From Vesta saturnalis (lineage: Eukaryota; Arthropoda; Insecta; Coleoptera; Lampyridae), in the NCBI GenBank assembly GCA_036346205.1, contig JARFJB010001910.1, forward strand, positions 2,851,001-2,915,000: a stretch of 64,000 bases of DNA, read 5' to 3'. The notes under the pieces are model-generated. The model saw only the letters and a list, made by a program, of their open reading frames with translations, was not told where the DNA came from and did no database searches. Of the stretch, positions 34,519 through 46,316 are shown one piece after another. The stretch's first letter is position 1, and each line of letters begins with the position of its first letter. Position numbers and translations under genes: made by a program.

Positions 34519-35159
34519 ACATATTTACCTTTGAACTTATTCGTTCATAACAAAAACTTAATAATAATTTAATAAATAAATTGTTAATGGAAATAATTGA
34601 TGAAACGTTTTGGTTGGTTTTTGGAGTTTAATCGTCATAAATGAGACCAAATTAATGTTTCAAAATTTTATTTTCGAATTGGACAAATCGATAATAAGAA
34701 GTTATTGTGATTACGAAACCATCGTTAAGTTTCAGCTAGACTTTTTTACAACAGTGTTGTGCTGTTATTAGGTTTATATAATTATACATACCGGGTTACA
34801 ATGAGAACACAGTAAGTGGATATACGGCAATTAACGAATACGCAGTTTATGCTTCTCTGGCTATTAATGAGGCCTACTGGTCTAACAGCAATTAAAGCAA
34901 GACCTTAGATTATTGTTTATATATAATTAATTAAAACTTTGTAATTAATCTTCTTTATACATATAAGTACTTCAATTTTACTGAAATATTATTTACTTTG
35001 TGTAAATTATTGATATTTGTCAAAAACGAAAAGGAAAAGGCCATGTATTTCATTATCTCCCTAAGAGGAGAGCGGTCTGCTTGAGCTTTCCAAGCTCCTT
35101 CAGCCACAATCATGGATTCCCAGTATACAAACATACATTACGTATATATGCATGGTGGG
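34519..35159. other. AT-rich spacer
   Basis: I see nothing here beyond simple AT-rich sequence. Confidence 0.35.
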
Positions 35160-35720
35160 ATTAAGGATGGGCGTGGTCAGGATTTGAATTTGTATTATAA
35201 TAAGGGGCCTAATGTAGAATGTAAACACTTAAATACAAATTCAAATTTCCCACCAAGCGTGCAAAGCCTCGAAAGCAAGTTACGAATCTCTATACCTGTC
35301 TTATAAGTTACCGTTAGACCCTCCTTATTAGAATACAACTTCAAATTTCCCCCTCATAAAAGGCGCCACATCTGTCTTACAAATTAGCATTATGCCCCTT
35401 ATTACAATACAAATTCATATTTCCAACCATAATCTGCAGAGACTTAAATACAAATTCAAATTTTCCACCAATGGGGCAGAGCCCCGAGAGCAAGTTGCGC
35501 AGCCCTACACCTGTCTTATAAGTTAGCATTAGGCCCCTTATTATAATACAAATTCAAATTTTCCGCCAAGGGTACCACGACAATACACGAAGGCCTACGA
35601 ACAAGTTCCGATCATGACAAGGGGCGAAGACCCGAGAACAAGTGCGATACCCTACACCTGTTTTACAATCTCGGTGATGTTCAGGGAGTGTTGGAGTGGG
35701 GGTAGCGGAAACAGCCTCGC
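35160..35720 (-). repeat. Inverted foldback-family units
   Basis: On the minus strand the same units as at 28257-28985 appear four to five times. The 'aaatttgaatttgtatt' head, 'acttataagacaggtgtag' and a GC hairpin (GGGGCTCTGCCCC at 35473-35485, minus strand) are all present. With 27830-29200 this could form the two arms of one 8-kb foldback, or be an independent copy. Confidence 0.75.
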
Positions 35721-37365
35721 GTCGCAAAATGTTACCTATATGATTACTTAAAGATCACATATCACATATCACAAAGATCAGTTCACCATAATTCGAAAAA
35801 ATGTTACTCGCAATGCACCAGCCTCGAGTAAATTTCTCGTTTTCTGTAGCAACACTCTAATATCTCTCCTGGGCGTACATTTTATAAATCTAAAATCCTT
35901 TTTCGACAATATGTATGTCAGCCGAGACAGAACCTCTATGTAAGTAAAGCCGTCTTATGTGATAGCATGGCATGGCCGACCCTTATCGGTAAAAATTCGA
36001 GGATTAAAAAGATAGTGTTCTAATAAGAGACCGGTATACTTCATTTCATTATAACCTCTTTTTTGACAGAGATAATTCAGCTAAGATAGAACTTGTATGC
36101 TGTATAGGGGCAAAATCTAGCTTGAAGAAGAAGAAGACACAAGATATTTATTCGGCGTATACACCGCTATATTGAAGATGCCGTCTTGTGTATTAGAAAA
36201 CATGATACTGATCCGGAATTGGATAATCTCAAGAAAGATGTTTGGGGTACAGCTTCAGGGATGAAGAAGATTGAAAGCCTTTCAAAGTAGTGTAGGGAAA
36301 TTAGCTAATTTTAAAAATAATCCCATATCTGTGTAATAATAATAATAATAATAAATAAAATAATATTAGCATAAATAAGATACGCAGCATGTATTTTTTA
36401 AAGCATAATTATAATTGAATGAGTATTATTATGAAGAAGTATCAGCTGTTTTTACTTGTTAATAAGTTAAATTACGCTGCCGTTAGTTTTGAACATAAGG
36501 GGAGCTGCACCCCTCCCAAAAGTCTTGACTGTCGAAAATGTCTTCACACCAATATTTAACATAGGAGATTATGGATTACCTAGATTTGAGGATGTTTTCG
36601 ATAATTTACTGTAGCACCTTTTTGTGAACCTTGACATATATTTAACTAATGAAAAGTTAATCTGATTTAAGCACTATTATGTATAAATTACTGTTTTAAG
36701 TATAATGTATGATTCCATATCAATATCAATTACGTAATTTAATGCTGCTATTGAAAATGCAATTGATATTTAATAAGTCATCTAAACATAATATTTAAAC
36801 TATTATGATGCTTGATAAAATAAACAACTATAAATCATAATATATAACCAATTAAATACATATTTATTATCAAAACACTTGTATCTTTACATGTTTTAAC
36901 TTCGACCTTCAATATTTACATTTTAATTAAGTAACATATTGAAATAGTACCACTATTAAAACTGAACAGCTATAATGCATATATACAACCATTTATCGTA
37001 TTAATACAATGTTTATTTTCCACTTAAACCTTGAGCATATGATTTAACGTTCTCAAGGTGAAAACCGTTTAAATCATGATTTGTAAAGCAAACTAATTAT
37101 GTAACTTAATTACTCATTTATATGTATAATGTTGAAAGCTACAATTTCGATATCGTTATGCAGCTATTGAAAAAAATTGAGCTAGCGCTTAAATACAGTC
37201 AAGATTGCATAGAACATAATAGTTTAAGGACTAGGTTTTATATCCTTGATAAAAATCAAAACAACCCTAATAAATATTAATAATAATAAACACAGATTAA
37301 ATAACATCTTTTTTATTATGAAAACACTTGTCTTATATATTAATTCATCCCCACTATTATAATAC
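35721..37365. other. AT-rich region with one degenerate direct duplication
   Basis: No gene is recognised. 36660-36890 and 37080-37335 share ordered words ('ctgctattgaaaa'/'cagctattgaaaa', 'cataatatttaaact'/'cataatagtttaagg', 'aaaacacttgt' at the end), suggesting an old duplication of about 250 bp. Confidence 0.4.
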
Positions 37366-37440
37366 AATTTGTATGATAGTGGCGAAGCCCGCGAACAGAT
37401 TCCCGCCTTGGAAGACTAGGACCCCTTATTAGAATACATC
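37366..37440 (-). repeat. Short foldback-family fragment
   Basis: 'agtggcgaagcccgcgaaca' and 'ccccttattagaataca' match the foldback unit in inverted orientation. It is a truncated single unit. Confidence 0.6.
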
Positions 37441-38578
37441 CCCCAATGTTTAAATAAATTAGGTCACAATCTGTAGATGGGATTAAAAGAAATGTAATTA
37501 TTTTAATAACAGATGCATTCCTTGATAAAGTTAAATATAAATAAATAAAATTTAGTTCTCTGAATATACTCATCTTTAAAATTACATAATGTTCAATCAC
37601 GTACATACAAAATCTAATGTTTATACATCTTGTTTGATTTGTGTATATGCTTATCAGCAATCATTATAATCTGATTCCAATTGTGTAGAAACGTTATTAT
37701 TAAGTCTGACGTTGTACCGTTTTCGTAATAAATTCCATGTCTTTGGGTAGCATCTCTCGGAGATCTGAAGACTGTGTATTGCTTTGTAACTTCCCATTAC
37801 CCAAAAGATAAATCGTACTTTTGTAAATAATTTTTTTTGTTGAATATACAATTAGTTAGTCTGATACAAACATTTTTAGTGTCTTCACTCAACATTCCCG
37901 TATATATACATATACCATAAAAGTACTAGCAAAATGAAACTGAAATTTTTTGATTTCATGTTATACATATTTTTCATCACATTGCATTAGCATATAATTA
38001 AATTTATACATATTTTTAATTTTTACCATTTTTGTTCATTTTTAGTTCGATAATCATCGAAAAGTCTCATATTATATAAGAATAGTTATTTTTACCTAAT
38101 ATCATTTCCGACGCCCTAATCAGTTTGAAATTTTATATCTAATAGTTTTTCAGTGTCTTCCATGCGTGTAAGAAGTTTCAAATTGATAGCTCCATTTTTA
38201 CCACTAGTTTACTTGAAAAAAATGTAAAAACTGTGTAGGTTAACAGGTACTTCCGGTAGTCCTATATGTTCCAAAAGTTGACACGGATTTACGATTTTGC
38301 CATAATAGCTGTATACCAAATTTCATAACTCCAGACCCAGATGTCGTCCCAAAAATGGTCATAATCGGTCTTCGAAACGTGAAGATCCGTTAAAATCTGG
38401 AGGTCGATTTTTTTCATAATCGTAATACCTTCTCTTTACTATTCTTCGTATAGTATACGGGAAATGTAAAAATCCAATATTGTGGATTAAATGTAATCGT
38501 TTTTGTAATCCCACAATTGTTTAATAATGGAATGTATTCTTACGATGAGGTTCGGGTGGGATATTCTTAAACATGTTG
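37441..38578. other. AT-rich region, nothing recognised
   Basis: This is the sequence between the foldback fragment and the hAT target site. I see no gene or clear repeat. Confidence 0.35.
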
Positions 38579-38990
38579 GTGCCATCCAGGGATAGGCGTC
38601 GACTTTGATTGTCGACATCGACGCGTCAACAATGAGTCGATTACGTCCAACGTTGTCAACAACGTCAATAATGTCCACAATGTGTTTTGTTTATAGAGGT
38701 TATGTCAAATTGGTATTTACGTGAAGTTTTAGTGCCGTCCGACGACTTGTCGATCGTTGTTCGTGAAGAAACCATTAAAAACGTAAAACAATTGAATATT
38801 TAAACAGAAACTGCGTAATAAGTAGTTTTTGTGTGATAGTTATTCTCTAGTGGTGTGCTCTGCTTTGTGCGACTCTTAATTCGTAATTAATACATATTAA
38901 TAAATACTAGGTAATTATAAAATAGTTTGTGTTCTTTGCGACTAGAAAATTCAAACAATATTCTCCACGTTTCTTATTTGTTTATTTTCA

Positions 38991-39415
38991 ATGTACTCTG
39001 GCAGCACTGACACTCTACACGATTTATTTCCAATTTTCGGAAATGTATGCGTTCTCTCACAAGAAAAAGTGCAGGATAATAGAAATAGTGATCAAAAAAC
39101 AATTGAAAACGAAAACCGTATGGAAGAAGAATTGGAATTGGTAGCAGATGAAGCAAGAAATAGTTTACCTACTGAATATCTTGGTTTAAGTTTGACTTAA
39201 AAACTTTTTTCAGCAAAATCAACGTGTAGAAGAAGGAACCTACATGGTAACAGATGACGGTACTCTTTTAACTTTAACTGAGTCTAGGATTATTGATGTT
39301 GAATATATTCAACAAAGCAATGGTTTAGATGAAACTTTAACCAATACTTTGTTAAACACTTCAACACTACCTCTCATACCATCTCCGTCAAGAACTCCTA
39401 ATAATCCGAATCGAA
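38991..39415 (+). pseudogene. hAT transposase, N-terminal part before the foldback insertion
   Basis: Open text 'NRMEEELELVADEARN' is followed by a stop near 39198. A second stretch follows with 'EEGTYMVTDDGTLLTLTESR' and 'PSRTPNNPNRKL', ending at the foldback insertion site. The zinc BED finger usual at this position is not visible. I assign it to hAT because it lies inside the hAT ends in the sense orientation. A similar acidic/Thr-Ser linker occurs in the other hAT relic at 59880. Confidence 0.5.
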
Positions 39416-39422
39416 AGCTTTA

Positions 39423-42400
39423 GTAGAAGACGGGCACCCTCCCCTCCACTTTTTTTACGTCACAAGCCCCGCCCACTGGGACACCTTCCCCACTACTTTT
39501 TACACACCCACCTGGGGGCCGTATTTTCCACCCCCATGGTTTTTTTTCGGAGGCCTTTTACAACCCTAATTATTTTTTACTCGCTCACGTGTAGGACGTG
39601 TTTTTTCACTGCTATGGTTTCTTTTCGGAGGCCTTTTTCAACCCCTAATTATGGCCACCCACGTGTGAGGCCGTATTTTACACTCTATGGTTTCTTTTCG
39701 AAGGCCCTTTTCATCCCTAATTATTTTTGACACACCCACGTGTAGGACATGTTTTTCACCCCTATTTTATGGCCGCCCACGTGTGAGCTGGTATTTTCTA
39801 CCCCTATGGTTTCTTTTCTAGGGTCAACCCTAATTAGAGCCTTTTTGACAGCAATTCTTTGTACTTGCTCACGTGAGGCATGTTGGTCTTGGAGCTGGGG
39901 CTAGGTCTTGGACTTGGGGTTGGTCTTAGGGTTATTTTTTTATGGTCATCTAATTAAGGTCCTTTTGGTTGTATTAACAGCAGTACCCCTGGAGGTTAGG
40001 AAATGTTGGAAATTGCATAATTACCCTATTAAGAGAGTATTACTAAAATTATCGATCCCATTGTTTTAAAATGGTCATATGCTATTGGGTACGTTCGGAT
40101 GATCTTTTACCTATACGAGAAATTTATTTATACGTTGTATTTCTAATAAGGAGGTTCTTGTAAGACACATGTAGGGCTTCGCAACTTGTTCTCGGGCCTT
40201 CGCCCCCTGGCTTGAGATGGTATGGGAACCCTAACCTTATAAGACTTATAAGTGTAGAGCTTAGCCCCTATCGTGGCCCCTTGGTGCAATTGTATGTGGT
40301 TCTAACTTAATCTTACAGCTGTAGGCCTTCGCTCCGTCATACAAAATTGTATTCTAATAAGGAGACCTTAGCCTTGTAAGACAGGACTTGTATCAGAGTC
40401 TGTGCCCTGGCCCCTTTGAGTTAAAATTAATTTTAGTGCCATCTAGTGGCGTATCGACTAATGAACATTTTCTATAATAGAAGTTGATAATGCATACCTC
40501 TCTCTTGCTCTATCTTGTTTCTCTCTCTCCCACTCTCTCTTTAGGCTCTTTCTCACACACACAAACAAATCAATTAATTAATCAATCAATCAATCTCAAA
40601 CAAATCATGCTCGATCACCAGATCAATCTCAATCAATCAACCGAAATTATGTCTTACAGTTTGCGGAAACCAGATTACAGTTTAAAACTGAATACATTAA
40701 AGTCTAAATTAAATATGACGTGAAATAAATAATTTCTACCCTAATACAATGCTACTTTTTGTATAAGCAGATTCTCTCTTTCTAAACAGGCATCACCTAT
40801 ACATTCGGAAAATTATGTCTGATTTATTTGCATGTTCAATTACATACACACACAAAATTGTTTCATAGTAACGTGTTCGTTAACTGTTATGAAAACAGAT
40901 TTTTAAAATGTATTATAACTCTTATAGGATGACGTCATAAGATCAGCTCTATAAATAGTTGGTATGTATTCGTAGATTTTAAACTTGTAGTTATTGTTAA
41001 TTCGTTTATAATAATAAAACCATTAAAACCGTTTGCCTTTTATTTCCATTATATTAGTTTGATATTCTTAAAAACATGTTAATTTAATTTAACTCTATGT
41101 TATATATAATTAATTATTACTTTCCGGTCTTTTTAATGGGGTTTTTATAACAGTTAACGAACACGTTACTATGAAACAATTTTGTGTGTGTATGTAATTG
41201 AACATGCAAATAAATCAGACATAATTTTCCGAATGTATAGGTGATGCCTGGTTAGAAAGAGAGAATCTGCCTATACAAAAAGTAGCATTGCATTGGGGTA
41301 GAAATTATTTATTATTTCACGTCATATTTAATTTAGACTTTAATGCATTCAGTTTTGAACTGTAATCTGGTTTCGACAAACTGTAAGACATAATTTTGGT
41401 TGATTGATTGAGATTGATCTGGTGATCGAGCATGATTTGTTTGAAATTGATTGATTTATTAATTAATTGATTTGTTTGTGTGTGTGAGAAAGAGCCTAAA
41501 GAGAGAGGGAGAGAGAGAAACAAGATAGAGCAAGAGAGAGGTGTGCATTATCAACTTCTATTATAGAAAATGTTCATTAGTCTATACGCCACTGGATGGC
41601 ACTAAAATCAATTTTAACTCAAAGGAGCCAAGACACAGACCCTGATACAAGTCCTGTGTAACAAGCCTAAGGTATCTTATTAGAATACAATTTTGTATGA
41701 CGGGGCAAAGACCTACAGCTGTAAGATTAAGTTAGAACCACATACAATTGCACCTAGGGGGCCACGGTAGGGGCTAATCTCTACACTTCTCTTATAAGGT
41801 TAGGGTTCCCATACCATCTCCAGCCAGGGGGCGAAGGACCGAAAACAAGTTGCGAAGCCCTACACGTGTCTTACAAGAACCTCCTTATTAGAAATACAAC
41901 GTATAAATAAATTTCTCGTATAGGTAAAAGATCACCCGAACGTACCCAATATGACCATTTTAAAACAATGGGATCGATAATTTTAATAATAATATCTTAT
42001 TAGGGTAATTATGCAATTTCCAACATTTTATGCGTGTGCGTTTGCCTAACTTCCACGGGTACTGTTCTTAATACAACCAAAAGGACCTTAATTAGATGAC
42101 CATACAAAAAATAACCCTAAGACCATCCCCAAGTCCAAGACCTAGCCCCAGCTCCATGACCAACCCCTACATCTGCCCCTCACGTGAGCAAATACAAAGA
42201 ATTGCTGTCAAAAAGGCTCTAATTAGGGTTGACCTCGAAAAGTAACCATATGGGTAGAAAATACCAGCTCACACGTGGGTGGCCATAAAATAGGGGTGAA
42301 AAAACATGTCCTACACGTGGGTGTGTAAAAAATAATTAGGGATGAAAAGGGCCTTCGAAAAGAAACCATAGGGTGGAAAATACGGTCTCAGACGTGGGTG

Positions 42401-42600
42401 GCCTTAATTAGGGGTTGAAAAAGGCCCCCGAACAGAAACCATAGGGGTGAAAAACACGTCCTACACGTGAGCGAGTAAAAAATAATTAGGGTTGAAAAAT
42501 GCCTCCGAAAAGAAACCATAGGGGTGGAAAATGTGGTCCCCCACGTGGGTGTGTAAAAAGTGACGTAAAAAAAGTGGAGGGGAGGGTGCCCGTCTTCTAC
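39423..42600. mobile_element. 3,178-bp foldback element nested in the hAT
   Basis: The termini are perfect inverted repeats for at least 40 bp, starting GTAGAAGACGGGCACC on both sides. The arms (39423-40890 and 41147-42600) are inverted copies of about 1.46 kb at high but imperfect identity, with a 256-bp loop between. Flanking 8-mers AAGCTTTA (39415-39422) and TAGCTTTA (42601-42608) form a target duplication with one mismatch. Each arm contains units with the GC hairpin and a 'caatcaatc' run. No transposase is present, so the element is non-autonomous. Confidence 0.93.
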
Positions 42601-42639
42601 TAGCTTTAAAGATCAAAACCTAAAATTATTGATTATTTT

Positions 42640-43761
42640 GATCAAATATCCAGGTCTCAAAACATTGAGACCTGCTTACGCCGACAAAATACCTGGTCGT
42701 AAAAATTAAGTACTAATTTGTTAAATATTGCATTAGTGATACTCGAAATAATTTGGGAGAAGAAGCGGTTATTGCATGGGATGGTTGGAAAAATACTTCT
42801 AACAACATAAAAACCGTACTTGCGATGTTACACACCATAGATGGCGGAAATAGTTTTATCGATGCTTGGGATTTTACCACTGCATGAGAAACAGCAGAAA
42901 AATTGTTGTTGTTGTACAGTCTAAACGGATAGGCAAAGAAAAGTACAATGTTGATACTATGGTGTTATTTCTGATAATGCTAGTGTCATGGAGAAGATAG
43001 GTAGTTTGCTTAAACTACTAGCCAAAGATTTGTTAGAGAAGAAACTATCTGATAGTTTAGTCTTAGTCCTAAAAGAGTTTAAGCAACCCCATTTGGAAAA
43101 AGCGATAGTTTCCAAAGGTGAACATAGAGTTAAGCTTCCTGCAGAAACTAGGTGGTGCAGTTATCGAAATTTTTTCAAATGTTTTCTAGATAATTTGGAT
43201 GTTATTTAACAAGCCACAGCTGTCACCAAGAAGAAGATTAAACTTACAGTAAGAGAGTTGATTTTCAACAATAGATAAACTGCACCAAAACTTGATACAA
43301 GATCCAGTATGCAACTTCATTAATATTGCCCAAAATCCTGATTCTTCAATAACAGATAATGTAAATTTGTGATTGAATTTGGAAATACCGTAGCAAAATA
43401 ACGAACATCTTCAACGATGTCAAGAAATGGTTGCACAGTATTTTCATCCCTTTTCAATCAAACATTGACGCAGAGCCAAAAACAACAAATTAATCACTTT
43501 TTCTTTAAAAATTTGAGCAGTGAAGGAATTGATCAATGGGATTCATATACGGTAATATGTAATCTAGAATTTTCAAACATATTTTTGAAAAGAATGTGAG
43601 AAGCCACTTGTTTTCTTGCGAATCCCCTCAATTAGGAAGCCTGGTATTAAAATTATTGAAATGCCAGCAACCTCTGCTCAAATTGAGAGGCTTTTCTCTA
43701 ACTGGGTAAATATCCATACTCTAAGGAATAGGTTGACTTTTACTAACTCAAAAAAGTTATA
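42640..43761 (+). pseudogene. hAT transposase, catalytic and dimerisation parts
   Basis: Across frames. 'GVISDNASVMEKIGSLLKL' (42961-43017) carries the SDNAxxM motif with the second catalytic Asp, followed by 'GEHRVKLPAETRWCSYRNF', the TRW region. Near the end 'EMPATSAQIERLFSNW' (43658-43705) is the hATC dimerisation motif and runs to a stop at 43761. Stops and frameshifts lie between these blocks. It belongs to the DUF659-bearing hAT type by motif order. Confidence 0.82.
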
Positions 43762-44098
43762 ACATATACATTTTACAGTGAGAGAGAAGGACCGGGATCA
43801 AGTAGAACAGGATGAAATAATAGTTAGTGATGAAATTATTGAATAGTCCATTTATTTAATTTCCATGGTTTTTATAATTTTTCTAAAATATAAAAATATA
43901 ATAAGCTAGATAAATTTAATTTTTGTTTTCTTTTCCTCTAATAACTTTGTTAACATTGTCGACGCCACTGTTGGCGACACCACTATTGCCGACGCCAATA
44001 AAACATCAACAAGAGGGCGACATCGACGTGACTGTCGACACGTCGATTATGGCATTGTCGACGTGACGTAGATGAAGCCGAGCATCCCTGGTGACATC

Positions 44099-45263
44099 AA
44101 GAGTAACAGGTTTAGGATTTTTTATTTCATATTTAAATATACGTTCTAAAACGATAATTATAGATAAAATTGTCTCCAAAAATATTTTTAAAAATATGCA
44201 CATGAAACTGCAAGGTGAATAAATCTGCTCATATTTGTGAAGCTTAATACATAATTGCATCAAAAGCTTGCTTGGGTTATGTAAGTGTAAGGCCCTCCAT
44301 TAAAGTAAAAATTCGTATACAGTTATTACTTAAATCACTATACGAAATCATATGATTTTACAATATCAAAAAATAAATAAAAAATTTTAAAGATGAATGA
44401 AACATCAAGAGATTTAGCTTTCATTCGTTCCATCTTTTTATTCCAAGCTCTGCGTATTGGAAACATAGATACAGAAAATTTCATATAGAAGTTTTCTAAC
44501 ACTTATTATTTGTCAATTCCACACTTGGAAACGTTTCCGCTAATTTAATTATTATTTTGAAGCTAAACTTCGGCATAGTACATCTATGTAAGTAATGATA
44601 AATGATTTGATATAAAACGTTCATAGTATAAAAAAACTTTAAAATCAAAGCACAAAAAGTTTTAGAGAGTATAGCTATGAAGTTATAAATACAGTTAGTA
44701 GACCACAGAAGACCATTTTAAAGAATGAGGAACTTTTCTCTAAATAAAACTAAAAAGATTTAGTTTTAACTCATTTTTGAGGTTTCAAACGAAATAAGAA
44801 GTTATTTAGAGAAGTGTACGTGTCGACACTACTTTTAAAAATGAAGCGGGCAATAATAATTGAGAAAGGGCTATTTTTAATTACTGTCTTAACGTTTACT
44901 CAGTGGAATTACAAAATCTTTTACATATTCCAGCTAAAGTATAACTGATGTCCTCATTAAGACATTTTATTAATTGAAATAGATTTTATGGTACTTTGTG
45001 TATTCGAGCAACTCAAAGCTAATGGTCGTATCAATATATATATTTCATCATTAAGCATTCACTAACTAGTTTGAAATAATTAATGTAGTTAAACAAGGAG
45101 AGTTAATTATAAACTTTACAAACGTGATCACAACGGTTACAAATACTCTTAAGTGCTATATAAGTAGAAATAGATAATAATCATTTACAAATTGCACCTA
45201 CTGATTTATTTTCCAATTATTTATAGAAATTAGCTTGATGTTTAAACGTTTGGATATATGTTA
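44099..45263. other. AT-rich region, nothing recognised
   Basis: There is no open frame of note and no repeat visible between the hAT and the next mariner-like element. Confidence 0.4.
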
Positions 45264-45265
45264 TA

Positions 45266-46314
45266 CAGGGTGTCCAAAAATTGCGAGGACACAGAGCTAC
45301 CACGTGTAGTAGAGGTCAAAATAAGTCGATTGGATCCAATTTATTCATATTCCAAAATGTACCGTTTGCCCGTGAGAAGAGTATAAAGTTTACATTAAAA
45401 AAAACATTTTTGTACGCTGTTTAGAAATGAGTGAAACAAATTGAATGAAATTTGACAAAAGCGCATTTTAGAGGATTACTCTCCTTTCGGTTATCAAAGA
45501 AACCCAAAAGAAATTGTAGAAGAGTTAAAACCACCCTCATCCCCTGATATTTTTTTCAGAACTTTCTTAGGAGTGGTAATACAGTTCTGAATTTTTTTTA
45601 GCGACAACTGATTAATTATCTTCATTTTGTTACTCTTGTAAAAATTCTGCATTCCGCATAGTTTCGAAGGAAAAAATGTTTTATTAAATACTGCAAACAG
45701 ATATTCCTAGTACAAATTTAATAAAATTTACAATTTTCTGGTAGATGGATTGGTAGGGGACAAGAAGCACCTATTCAATGGCCTCCGCGGACTCCAGGTT
45801 TAAATCCGTGCGACTTCTTTATCTTTATCAGCTGTGGAACAGAATCCAAAATGCCGTAAACGCACTACCTAAGAAGGGTGCATTTCAATTTTTTACGTCG
45901 AATTGACCTTTGTATTGATGAAGGTGGCCGTCACATTGAACATTTATTATAAAAAAACGTGTTGCCTTTGTTTCAACTGCCAACTAATTTTTTTATTACA
46001 ATTTTATTAGACTTGTACTAGGAATACCTGTATTTAACAAAACATTAAAGAAATATCAGAGGATGACGGTGGTTTTAACCCTTCTACAATTTCTTTTGAG
46101 TTTCTTTGATTACCGAAAAGAGAATAATCCTCTAAAATCCACTTTTGTCAAATTTCATTCAATTTGTACAAAAATGTGTTTTTTATGTAAACTTTGAACT
46201 CTTCTCACGGGCAAACGGTACGTTTTGGTATATAAATAAATTAGATCCAATCGACTTATTTTTACCTCTACTACACGTGGTAGCTCTGTGTCCCAGCAAT
46301 TTTGGGACACCCTG
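45266..46314 (+). mobile_element. 1,049-bp deleted mariner-like element with long TIRs
   Basis: The ends CAGGGTGTCCAAAAATTGC and GCAATTTTGGGACACCCTG have TA on both sides (45264-45265 and 46315-46316). The inverted repeats extend inward about 280 bp, to near 45554 and 46048, with scattered indels. The interior keeps only the end of a transposase, so it is an internally deleted, non-autonomous copy. Confidence 0.93.
45743..45952 (+). pseudogene. Mariner-like transposase C-terminal remnant
   Basis: 'RWIGRGQEAPIQWPPRTPGL' then 'NPCDFFIF' is the third-catalytic motif (normally RSPDLxPxDFFLWG, here with Asp to Gly at the PDL position). The family C-terminus 'EGGRHIEHLL' ends at a TAA at 45950-45952. 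The region in between has lost part of the coding sequence by frameshift. The first and second Asp are deleted. Confidence 0.8.
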
Positions 46315-46316
46315 TA

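Larger units (their letters stand above)
38587..44090 (+). mobile_element. hAT element, split by a foldback element
   Basis: The ends are CAGGGATAGG... and ...GCATCCCTG, with CAGGGAT as inverted termini. An 8-bp target duplication is seen, GTGCCATC (38579-38586) and GTGACATC (44091-44098), with one mismatch. Both subterminal regions are rich in GTCGAC-type words, as is common in hAT elements. Without the foldback insert the element would be about 2.3 kb. The coding relics at 38991-39415 and 42640-43761 are in the same orientation. Confidence 0.88.

Noticed and set aside
39180..39215. Small intron in the hAT gene (a 'gtttaagt' donor and a 'ttttttcag' acceptor)
   Set aside because: The implied intron is about 30 bp, too short for insect splicing, and the donor is weak.
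40484..41523. Matching 79- and 68-codon frames in the two foldback arms
   Set aside because: They mirror each other because the arms are inverted copies. About six amino-acid changes in some 60 codons give no sign of selection, and a 'caatcaatc' simple repeat makes up part of them.
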